This document shows, in pieces, positions 52,399 through 60,386 of a stretch of DNA of 64,000 nucleotides. Positions within the stretch are counted from its first letter, which is position 1. Every line of letters begins with the position of its first letter. Below the pieces are notes generated by a model. That model saw nothing but the letters and a program-made list of their open reading frames with translations, was not told the DNA's origin and did no database searches. The stretch lies in contig DKFJ01000010.1 of assembly GCA_002452335.1 (NCBI GenBank), positions 77,559 through 141,558 on the forward strand, in the 5' to 3' direction. This DNA is from Deferribacteraceae bacterium UBA6799. Lineage in GTDB: Bacteria; Chrysiogenota; Deferribacteres; Deferribacterales; Geovibrionaceae. The position numbers and the translations under genes were made by a program.

Positions 52399-52424
52399 AA
52401 ACCGCCTTTCGGGGCGGTTTTTTT
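52399..52424 (+). terminator. Terminator after DHH gene
   Basis: Stem AAACCGCC / GGCGGTTT followed by T. Confidence 0.8.
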
Positions 52425-52460
52425 ATTATAAATAAAAAGTGTTAATAAGTCTTTTTTAGG

Positions 52461-52490
52461 TTGACAAACAGGTTCGCAAGCTAACATTAT
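52461..52490 (+). promoter_or_regulatory. Promoter of hemolysin III gene
   Basis: TTGACA (52461) and CATTAT (52485) 18 nt apart, with an AAGGAG site and ATG downstream at 52516. Confidence 0.45.
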
Positions 52491-52515
52491 ATAGTATCAA
52501 CTTAAGGAGTGCACT

Positions 52516-53160
52516 ATGGTTATTAAAGATCCTGTAAGCGGCATATCCCACCTCATCGGCGCTATGCTTTCCATAGCGGCTCTTTCCGTTCTGGTAACTC
52601 TGTCCGCTAATAACGCTACTGTCTGGCATGTTGTTTCGTTTTCGATATACGGCGCCAGTATGATACTGCTGTATCTTGCCAGTTCGGCATATCATATATT
52701 CAATCTGGGCGAGAAGGGAACCAGAAGACTGAAAAAACTCGATCATGTTATGATCTTCATGATGATAGCGGGCACATACACACCTTTCTGTCTGATACCT
52801 CTCAGAGGAGGGTGGGGCTGGAGCATCTTCGGCATAGTATGGTCTCTGGCTGCGCTCGGCATAGTGTTCAAGCTGTTTTTCATATACGCTCCCAGATGGC
52901 TCTCCACCTTGATATATGTCGTTATGGGCTGGATCAGCATCGCTGCTATATATCCGATAGTAAAAAATATTCCGGCAGGCGGGGTTGCCTGGCTTGTTGC
53001 CGGCGGATTGATGTACACCTTGGGCGCTGTTGTATATGTTAAGAAAAAGCCTAATTTCTCAAAACATTTCGGATTTCATGAGATATGGCATTTGTTTGTG
53101 CTGGCAGGAAGTTTCTGTCACTTCATGACTATGATAAAGTATGTCCTCTGGATTCAATAA
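52516..53160 (+). CDS. Hemolysin III family (PAQR-like) membrane protein
   Basis: 214 residues, seven membrane helices. Metal-site residues in SSAYHIFN and FGFHEIWHLFVLAGSFCHFM are those of the HlyIII/PAQR family. Molecular activity unknown; some members act as ceramidase-like hydrolases. It overlaps the convergent sensor kinase by 32 nt. Confidence 0.9.
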   Translation: MVIKDPVSGISHLIGAMLSIAALSVLVTLSANNATVWHVVSFSIYGASMILLYLASSAYHIFNLGEKGTRRLKKLDHVMIFMMIAGTYTPFCLIPLRGGWGWSIFGIVWSLAALGIVFKLFFIYAPRWLSTLIYVVMGWISIAAIYPIVKNIPAGGVAWLVAGGLMYTLGAVVYVKKKPNFSKHFGFHEIWHLFVLAGSFCHFMTMIKYVLWIQ

Positions 53161-54283
53161 TGTCGTCAACGGCCTGCGCCGGGTTGGCTGTGGGCAGCGA
53201 CACATAGAAGATAGTGCCTGACGCTTCGTCAGAGGAGAAGTTGACTGTACCTTCCAGATATCTTTCCGTCAGAAGTTTGATGCTGAAAGTACCGATACCG
53301 CTTCCGCTCTCTTTGGTGGAAAATATTCTGTTGAACATGCCGCTTTTGGTCTCTTCGTCCATCGCGTTTTTATTTTTTATATAAAAAACAGCTTTGTCTT
53401 CTATGACCCTGCACCCCGCCTCGATAGTTTCATTTTCGTCCGCAGATTCAACGGCGTTTTTAAAAAGATTCACAAGGACGCGTCTGATCAGTGTGTGGTC
53501 TGTGAAGAGAAGCGCATTCTCCAGTTTTTCGTAGTCTATGGATATATGAACGCTGTTCAGCGCGGCGAAATGTTTTATCACGTCCATAGAGCATTTTAAA
53601 ATATCCTCAGACAGACAATAGGATTTCACAAGGTCTGGGGAGGAGTCGCTCTGCCCGTATATCAGCTCTTTATGAGCCTTGATCTCCTCTATCAGATACA
53701 TGGTCTGCCGCTTCAGAAGACCGGCAAAATCGCCCAGATCCTCCGGCTGGTCGGACAGGGTGAAATAGTCTGTCATGGACGTCAGACCGCATGCAGTATT
53801 CAGAACATCGTGCAGAAAAGTCCTGTTCAGCATTTCATTGCGCTTGATGATATTGATGTTTTCCATCATCATCATTATGTAGTCCTTGTCATCTATTTTG
53901 GTTGGGCTCAGGTGTATCTTCAGCTCGAGAGTACCTATGGTTTCGTTGACCACGTTGATGACCCTGCACTCCACAGAAGTGATCTCTTCTTTGCTGTATT
54001 GAGCCATGAATTGATTCAGAGAGCATTCATGACACTTATTCGTCGTGCCGCATTTCAGCCCTCCGGCTGTGTTGACGCATTTAAAGAAATTGCCGGGACG
54101 CTCCGCAAGAACCTCATGGACAGTGGATATCCCCAGATTTTTTAAAAGCTGTTCATTGCAGAAGACCAGCTTATACTCAGAACAGAGTATGGCCGTGCAA
54201 AAGGGTATCGAATTAAGCAGTGTTAATGATTCTTCTGATATTCTGGCGTTATTTAAATAATAATCAGTGTTTTGGTATGCCAT
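53129..54283 (-). CDS. Histidine kinase with Cys4-PAS sensor domain
   Basis: 384 residues, no membrane helix. PAS-like domain with RPGN (62-65) and C69-x8-C78-x5-C84-x2-C87; H-box NRTFLHDVLNTACGLTS (H158); ATPase with LRRVLVNLFKNAVESA-like N-box (IRRVLVNLFKNAVESA), SGSGIGTFSIKLL G-box. A cytoplasmic sensor kinase. No response regulator lies beside it. It is a close paralog of the next gene. Start 54283 chosen over 54301. Confidence 0.88.
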   Translation of the reverse strand: MAYQNTDYYLNNARISEESLTLLNSIPFCTAILCSEYKLVFCNEQLLKNLGISTVHEVLAERPGNFFKCVNTAGGLKCGTTNKCHECSLNQFMAQYSKEEITSVECRVINVVNETIGTLELKIHLSPTKIDDKDYIMMMMENINIIKRNEMLNRTFLHDVLNTACGLTSMTDYFTLSDQPEDLGDFAGLLKRQTMYLIEEIKAHKELIYGQSDSSPDLVKSYCLSEDILKCSMDVIKHFAALNSVHISIDYEKLENALLFTDHTLIRRVLVNLFKNAVESADENETIEAGCRVIEDKAVFYIKNKNAMDEETKSGMFNRIFSTKESGSGIGTFSIKLLTERYLEGTVNFSSDEASGTIFYVSLPTANPAQAVDDIIESRGHTLS

Positions 54284-54471
54284 TTTAGCCTGCCTAAACA
54301 TTTAAGACAATGTTATACTAGACCCGAATACTTCTATTGTCAAATAAAAATTATTGTTTAAATTACTTTTACCGATTGATAAATATGATATTTCTGATAT
54401 TGCTGTTATTGATTGTAAAGTAATAGTATATATGCGAAATAGACGCCGGAGCGTTATTTTATTAACAGTGC

Positions 54472-55566
54472 TTATGATCTTCTGGCGTTTTCTGCCAGAG
54501 GAACAGAGATATAGAATATGGTTCCGGTCTCCTCATCAGATTCGAAATGAACAGTCCCCAAAAGGTACTTTTCTGTGATCAGCTTGATACTCTGCGTACC
54601 GAGCCCGTTTCCGAACTCTTTTGTGCTGTATATCTTATTAAATACGGTGTTTTTCGACATTTCATCCATTACAGCGTCGTTTTTAATAAAAAAGACTGCC
54701 TTGTCCTCTATCAGTCTGCATCCGGCACGGATGATCTCGTCTTTTCCGGCGGCCTCTACAGCGTTTTTAAAAAGATTCACCAGAACTCTTCTGAGCATGG
54801 TGCAGTTGCAGTGCAGAACCACAGCGTCGCTGTCTTGAGCCATTTCTATGGATGTATCGTTAATGGCAGCATAGTATCTTATAATATCCACTGCCGTGTT
54901 AAGTATTTCTGTGGAAATGAAATATTTCTCATGCTCCAGAGACCCGGATGAATCTTTGCTCAGCAGTTGTTTATGTGATTTGATCTCTTCGACCAGATAG
55001 GATGCCTGTCTGCTTATCAGGTTCAGATAGCCGTGTAAATCATCATCAGAACCGGATAGTCTAATATATTCTAAAAGGGAGGTGAGCCCTCCGGCAGTGT
55101 TCAGCACATCATGCATAAAAGTTTTGTTCAGCAGTTCCTTCTGCTTGATATCGCTGATGTTCTCCAGAATAAAGAGGAGATGTCTGCTGTCGGATAAATT
55201 GAGTGGTTTCAGGTGTATTCTGAGATCCAGAGGGGTGATGCTGGAATCTGTCTTGCTGATTATCCGGCACTCGGCGCTCTCCGGGCTGACATGGTTGTAT
55301 CTGTCCAGAAATCTGTTCAGTGCGCAGTCACAGCATTTGTTGGTGGAACCGCACTCCAGACCGCCGTCAGTGTTGATGCATTTAAAGAAGTTGCCCGGGC
55401 GGTAATCCACCACGGAGCTAAGGGTGCCGATCTTTGCCTGTTCCAGCAGGGCGTCGTTACAGTGAACAAGGCGGTATTCGTTGTTCAGCAGAGCCGCGCT
55501 GAAGGGCAGAGCGTTCAACATGCTGACTGTGTCTGCGGATAAAATACTGCCGTTGTATTCTGCCAT
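54472..55566 (-). CDS. Histidine kinase with Cys4-PAS sensor domain, paralog
   Basis: 364 residues, organised like the 53129 gene: PAS-like domain with RPGN (56-59) and C63-x8-C72-x5-C78-x2-C81, H-box NKTFMHDVLNTAGGLTS (H152), N-box VLVNLFKNAVEAA, G-box GNGLGTQSIKLI. Tandem duplication is likely. AGGA lies 8 nt before the start at 55566; the frame is open to 55638. Confidence 0.88.
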   Translation of the reverse strand: MAEYNGSILSADTVSMLNALPFSAALLNNEYRLVHCNDALLEQAKIGTLSSVVDYRPGNFFKCINTDGGLECGSTNKCCDCALNRFLDRYNHVSPESAECRIISKTDSSITPLDLRIHLKPLNLSDSRHLLFILENISDIKQKELLNKTFMHDVLNTAGGLTSLLEYIRLSGSDDDLHGYLNLISRQASYLVEEIKSHKQLLSKDSSGSLEHEKYFISTEILNTAVDIIRYYAAINDTSIEMAQDSDAVVLHCNCTMLRRVLVNLFKNAVEAAGKDEIIRAGCRLIEDKAVFFIKNDAVMDEMSKNTVFNKIYSTKEFGNGLGTQSIKLITEKYLLGTVHFESDEETGTIFYISVPLAENARRS

Positions 55567-55820
55567 GCTGCTATCCTGCGGCTTTTGCCTAGTGTGTAGT
55601 TTATGTTTGATTATATGTTCAATTAAGTAAATTGTCAAATTGATGTTACGGTTTTTTTCCTGATATAATAATAATTAATGATGCTTATGGCTGACTGATG
55701 CTCATATAGATGAGAAATATAAGGAAATTGTAAATTCACGTAATAGATATATTTTCTTATATTAGACTATATATATTTTAATTATATATCTACTGGTTAA
55801 AGAGAATCATGCCGAATGAT

Positions 55821-55854
55821 GGATAAAAAAAAAGGGCGGAAAAAACCGCCCTTT
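55821..55854 (-). terminator. Terminator after glyA
   Basis: Stem AAAGGGCGG / CCGCCCTTT; nine T on the minus strand. Confidence 0.85.
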
Positions 55855-55867
55855 CGTTATTCTTCAA

Positions 55868-57112
55868 TTAGTATTTCAGTCCGGGAGGAGGAAACTTTCT
55901 GCAAAGCTCTTTAACCTCTTTTGCGATCTGTTCCAGAACAGTGTCGTTTTCGAAGTTTGCTATTGCTTTGTTCATCCACTCGGCGGTCTTTTTGACCTCT
56001 GCTTCGCCGAAGCCTCTGGATGTCACAGCGGCAAGACCAAGGCGTATGCCTGACGGGTCGAAAGGCTTGCGTGTGTCATAGGGTACAGCGTTGTAGTTCA
56101 GAACGATTCCGGCCTTGTCCAGAGCCTTAGCGGCCTGTTTGCCTGTGATGTTCTTGTTTGTCAGGTCTATCAGAAGCAGGTGGTTGTCTGTTCCGCCTGT
56201 AACAAGGTTGAATCCGAAGCCGGTGAGGCTTTCTGCCATTGTTTTAGCGTTTTTCACTATGTTTGCCGCATAGGTTTTGAATTCGGGAAGCATGGCTTCT
56301 TTCAGCGCCACCGCGATAGCCGCTGTGGTGTGGTTGTGGGGTCCGCCCTGCATACCGGGGAACACAGCCTTGTCTATGGCTGCCGCGTGCTGTTCTTTGC
56401 ACAGGAGCATACCGCCTCTGGGTCCTCTCAGTGTTTTGTGAGTAGTGGTGGAAACCACGTCGGCATAGGAAACGGGGCTGGGGTGAGCGCCGCCTGCCAC
56501 CAGTCCTGCGAAGTGAGCCATATCAACGAAGAGAATAGCGCCGACTTCGTCAGCGATCTCTCTGAATTTTTTGAAATCAAGCTGTCTGGGATAAGCGGAG
56601 TGACCTGCGATGATCATCTTGGGCTTGTGCTCCAGAGCCAGTTTTCTGATGGTGTCATAGTTGAGCAGACCTGTTTCTTTGTCCAGCTCATATGATACTA
56701 TGTTGAAATATTTTCCTGTGATGCTCACGGGTGATCCGTGTGTCAGGTGTCCGCCGTGGGGCAGAGCCATGCCCAGCACTGTTTCGCCTGGTTTTACGAA
56801 TGCCAGATAAACGGCGAGGTTGGCGGGTGAGCCGGAATAGGGCTGCACGTTGGCGTGTTCAGCGCCGAAGAGCTCTTTCGCTCTCTCGATGGTCATAACC
56901 TCGATGGGGTCGATGAACTGCTGACCTTCGTAGTATCTTTTGCCGGGGTAGCCTTCGGAATATTTGTTGGTGAGAACAGTGCCGGAAGCGTCCAGTACTG
57001 CCTGAGAAACATAGTTTTCAGACGCGATCATACGGATCTTGTCGATCTGTCTCTCTTCTTCCTGTTTGATGAGGGAATAAAGCTCAGGGTCAAACGATTT
57101 AAGATCTTCCAT
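55868..57112 (-). CDS. glyA: Serine hydroxymethyltransferase
   Basis: 414 residues. Interconverts serine and glycine with tetrahydrofolate. RIRMIASENYVSQAVL-like N-terminus, YSEGYPGKRYYEG, GAEHANVQPYSGSPANLAVYLA, VVSTTTHKTLRGPRGG with the PLP lysine. Controlled by the ZTP riboswitch in its leader. Confidence 0.97.
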   Translation of the reverse strand: MEDLKSFDPELYSLIKQEEERQIDKIRMIASENYVSQAVLDASGTVLTNKYSEGYPGKRYYEGQQFIDPIEVMTIERAKELFGAEHANVQPYSGSPANLAVYLAFVKPGETVLGMALPHGGHLTHGSPVSITGKYFNIVSYELDKETGLLNYDTIRKLALEHKPKMIIAGHSAYPRQLDFKKFREIADEVGAILFVDMAHFAGLVAGGAHPSPVSYADVVSTTTHKTLRGPRGGMLLCKEQHAAAIDKAVFPGMQGGPHNHTTAAIAVALKEAMLPEFKTYAANIVKNAKTMAESLTGFGFNLVTGGTDNHLLLIDLTNKNITGKQAAKALDKAGIVLNYNAVPYDTRKPFDPSGIRLGLAAVTSRGFGEAEVKKTAEWMNKAIANFENDTVLEQIAKEVKELCRKFPPPGLKY

Positions 57113-57131
57113 TAAAAGCCTCCAGTGTCCG

Positions 57132-57250
57132 GAAACAAAAAAACGCCCGGACAGTCCATGATTGAACAGCCCAGACGCACGGCTTTTATATAAAAAACCC
57201 GCACTTCCCGGGGGTACTCCCCCTTAATCTGCGTCAGTCATGCGGTTAGT
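57132..57250 (-). promoter_or_regulatory. ZTP (pfl) riboswitch with terminator, glyA leader
   Basis: On the minus strand: CCGCA-TGACTGACG, a GGGGG-AGTA-CCCCC hairpin, GGGAAGTGCGG closing P1, then a linker and GCCGTGCGTCTGGGC, the conserved 3' part of the ZTP aptamer. The 3' conserved segment also starts a G-C-rich stem ending GTCCGGGCG plus seven T, so aptamer and terminator exclude each other. ZTP signals low 10-formyl-THF; glyA is a known target class. Confidence 0.85.
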
Positions 57251-57253
57251 TAG

Positions 57254-57282
57254 AATTTAATTAAAACCGGTGGTAAAGTCAA
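57254..57282 (-). promoter_or_regulatory. glyA promoter
   Basis: Minus strand TTGACT, 17-nt spacer, TAAATT. The predicted start of RNA falls at the riboswitch 5' end. Confidence 0.6.
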
Positions 57283-57339
57283 ACAGTTTTTAAACCTGTC
57301 CCTTCGGGTTGCAAAAAATTGTGAAATAGGATATATTTT

Positions 57340-58245
57340 ATGTATAAAATATCTATGACAAGAGAAAAATATAGCGCAATAATAATTTTCGGCGAGGTTC
57401 TTTTCGATATATTTGACGGTGTCAGCCGCATAGGCGGAGCTCCGTTCAATGTCTGTTATCATCTGCATAATTTCGGAATTAAAACTTCTTTCGTCACTGC
57501 TGTGGGGTCGGATCCTCTTGGGGATTCCGTGCTGCGTCTGATGAACAGCGCCGGTATGGACATGTCCTGTGTCTCTGTTGCGGAGAATGCTCCGACAGGC
57601 AGGGTGGAGGTTGTGATGGACGGGCGCTCACACAGTTTCGTCATCCATGACAATCAGGCGTATGACATGATACGTCCCTTCGACATACCTGACGGCGGTT
57701 TTCTGCTGTATCACGGTTCGCTGGCGCTGAGACACCGGAACAATATGGACATAGTGAACAGAGCGAAAAAGACGGAAGGATGCCGTACCTTCTGCGATAT
57801 CAACCTCAGGGATATCTGGCGTTCGGGGGATTTCATATCAGAATCGCTGAACGGCGTCAGGTGGCTGAAGATAAACGATGAAGAGCTGAACCATATATCG
57901 CCGATGTACGGGCTGACAGGCACAAACGAGCGCAGGTGTCTGGATCTGGCGGACAGGCTGTCTCTGGACACTGTTTTTCTGACGAAGGGCGAGAGCGGCG
58001 CTGAGGCTCATTCCAGAGATATATCATGCGTTCATGAGAGCGTTCCCGCTGCGGATTTCAAAGACACGGTGGGAGCAGGCGACGCCATGGCTTCTGTATG
58101 CATACTGGGGTTGACCCTCGGATGGGATATATTCAGCATGATCAGCAGAGGCGCTGAGTTCGCCTCGATAATATGCGGACAGAGGGGCGCTCTGCCCGAA
58201 AGTCCGGAAGTTTACGAAAAATTGATTAAGAGGTGGGATCTATGA
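57340..58245 (+). CDS. PfkB-family sugar kinase, probable fructokinase
   Basis: 301 residues. IIIFGEVLFDIFDG and GGAPFNVCYHLHNFGIKTSFVTAVGSDPLGD at the N-terminus; catalytic KDTVGAGDAMAS near the end. In this operon with sucrose synthase it most likely phosphorylates fructose to fructose 6-phosphate. AGGA precedes the ATG. Overlaps the next gene by 4 nt (ATGA). Confidence 0.85.
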   Translation: MYKISMTREKYSAIIIFGEVLFDIFDGVSRIGGAPFNVCYHLHNFGIKTSFVTAVGSDPLGDSVLRLMNSAGMDMSCVSVAENAPTGRVEVVMDGRSHSFVIHDNQAYDMIRPFDIPDGGFLLYHGSLALRHRNNMDIVNRAKKTEGCRTFCDINLRDIWRSGDFISESLNGVRWLKINDEELNHISPMYGLTGTNERRCLDLADRLSLDTVFLTKGESGAEAHSRDISCVHESVPAADFKDTVGAGDAMASVCILGLTLGWDIFSMISRGAEFASIICGQRGALPESPEVYEKLIKRWDL

Positions 58246-60386
58246 CAGGAACATACATAGCGCTCATCAGTGTGCACGGACTCATAAGGGGTGAAAACCT
58301 GGAACTGGGGCGTGACGCTGACACGGGCGGTCAGACAACATACGTTGTGGAGCTGGCGAAGGCTCTGGGACGTCACCCGGACGTGGGCAGGGTCGATCTG
58401 TTCACCCGTCTGGTAAAAGACAGAGAGGTCAGCGAAGACTATTCCAGAGAGACGGAACAGATAGCGGAAAAGGTGAATATCGTCCGCATAAGGTGCGGAC
58501 CGGAAAAATACATCAGAAAAGAAGCCCTTTGGAACTATCTCGATTCTTTCAACGACAACATGCTCCGATATTTCAGGAAAAACAAAAAACTCCCCGATGT
58601 GATCCATTCTCACTATGCCGATGCCGGATACTGCGGAAGCGTGCTCTCCAATCTGCTGGGAGTTCCGCACATATTCACCGGACACTCGCTGGGCAGGGAG
58701 AAACTGCGCAAACTGATGGAGAAGGGTCAGACATATGAGAGCATAAACAAGCGCTACCGCATCAGAAAGCGCATAGAGGCAGAGGAGCTGGCTCTGGACA
58801 CTGCTCTGTTTGTTGTTGCCAGCACCCAGCAGGAGATCAGCACGCAGTATTCGTGTTACGAGAATTACCGTGAAAAGCTGATGACGGTTATTCCGCCCGG
58901 AGTGGATATAGCGAGGTTTTCTCCGCCGAAGTTCAAAAGAGACGCATACAGAAACCCAACATTCACTATGATATCCAGATTTCTTACCAATCCTTTGAAA
59001 CCTTTTATCTTTGCCATGTCCAGAGCGGACGAGCGCAAGAATATCCTGTCGCTGATAAAAGCATACGGTGAAAGTGAGAGGCTTCAGAACTTAGCTAATC
59101 TGGTGATAGTCGCAGGCGGGCGGGACGATATCTCTTCCATGGAAAAATCCACGGCGGGCGTGCTGAATAAAATATTGCTGGCGGTGGACAGATACGATCT
59201 CTACGGCAGAGCGGCGTATCCTAAAAGCCACACATCGGAAGACGTTCCGGAGTTTTACCGTCTGTGCGCCAGTATGGGCGGGGTGTTTGTCAATCCTGCG
59301 CTCACAGAGCCTTTCGGGCTGACGCTCATAGAGGCGGCGGCATCCGGAGTGCCTATCGCCGCCACAGCGGACGGAGGTCCCATAGACATCATCAAAAACT
59401 GCAAAAACGGTATTCTGATAAACCCGCTGGACACGGCAGACATAGAAAACGCCCTTTTCACCATACTCTCAGACAGAGACAGATATGAAAAGATGGCTAA
59501 AAACGGAGTGAGAAACGTCCGCCAGAAATATACATGGGACGGACATGTTAAAACATACATGAAAAACATCAGCCAGCTGATGAAGAAAAGGACCGTTATG
59601 AATTTTTACGCAAGATCAAGGGTTAAACTCCCCACATATGAAAAACTGATAATCACGGATATAGACAATACTCTGCTGGGAGATGAAGAGTCGCTGAAAA
59701 AGCTGTTGAAAACACTGGAAGACAACAAGGGGCGCATCGGTTTCGGTGTTGCCACCGGACGCAGACTGGACAGCGCTCTGGAAGCTCTGGATGAATGGAA
59801 TGTTCCTTTCCCGGATTTTTTTATCACCGCTGTGGGATCTGAGATATATTACAACAAAGGCGAGATGAAACCGGATGATGGATGGCGCAAGCACCTGAAT
59901 TATTTCTGGAACCCTGATACCGTCCGGGAACTGATGAAAGATATAGACGGGGTGGAGATTCAGGAGGCGGTGAAGCAGAGAGAGTTCAAGGTCAGCTATT
60001 ATTATGACAAAAAATGCCCCAAACCTGCCGCTCTGAGAAAGATGTTCAGGCAGAACGGACTGAGGGTGAAGATTTTCATGTCCCACGGGCAGTATCTGGA
60101 CATCCTGCCGTTGAGAGCCTCCAAAGGGCTGGCGGTCAGATACCTCAGCATGAAGTGGGGGATAGAGCCGGAAAATATTCTGGTGGCAGGGGATTCCGGC
60201 AATGACGAGGACATGCTGAAAGGCAGCAACAAAGCCGTGGTGGTGGGCAACTACAGCACGGAGCTGGAGAGGCTCAGGGGCAGAGAGGATATATATTTTG
60301 CCGAAGCGGAATATTCCTCCGGCATTTTAGAGGGGATAAAACATTTTAATTTTATAGACGGAGGAAACCATGAGCAGATTCGCTGA
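58242..60386 (+). CDS. Sucrose-phosphate synthase fused to sucrose-phosphatase
   Basis: 714 residues. N-terminal GT4 domain: ISVHGLIRGENLELGRDADTGGQTTYVVELAKAL, HSHYADAGYCG, TGHSLGREKLR, VIPPGVD, NPALTEPFGLTLIEAAASGVP; then a HAD phosphatase domain from about residue 465 (KLIITDIDNTLLGDEE; GDSGNDEDML). Makes sucrose 6-phosphate from UDP-glucose and fructose 6-phosphate and dephosphorylates it. The two-domain bifunctional form is known in cyanobacteria and others. ATG 58242 overlaps the kinase stop. Confidence 0.9.
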   Translation: MTGTYIALISVHGLIRGENLELGRDADTGGQTTYVVELAKALGRHPDVGRVDLFTRLVKDREVSEDYSRETEQIAEKVNIVRIRCGPEKYIRKEALWNYLDSFNDNMLRYFRKNKKLPDVIHSHYADAGYCGSVLSNLLGVPHIFTGHSLGREKLRKLMEKGQTYESINKRYRIRKRIEAEELALDTALFVVASTQQEISTQYSCYENYREKLMTVIPPGVDIARFSPPKFKRDAYRNPTFTMISRFLTNPLKPFIFAMSRADERKNILSLIKAYGESERLQNLANLVIVAGGRDDISSMEKSTAGVLNKILLAVDRYDLYGRAAYPKSHTSEDVPEFYRLCASMGGVFVNPALTEPFGLTLIEAAASGVPIAATADGGPIDIIKNCKNGILINPLDTADIENALFTILSDRDRYEKMAKNGVRNVRQKYTWDGHVKTYMKNISQLMKKRTVMNFYARSRVKLPTYEKLIITDIDNTLLGDEESLKKLLKTLEDNKGRIGFGVATGRRLDSALEALDEWNVPFPDFFITAVGSEIYYNKGEMKPDDGWRKHLNYFWNPDTVRELMKDIDGVEIQEAVKQREFKVSYYYDKKCPKPAALRKMFRQNGLRVKIFMSHGQYLDILPLRASKGLAVRYLSMKWGIEPENILVAGDSGNDEDMLKGSNKAVVVGNYSTELERLRGREDIYFAEAEYSSGILEGIKHFNFIDGGNHEQIR

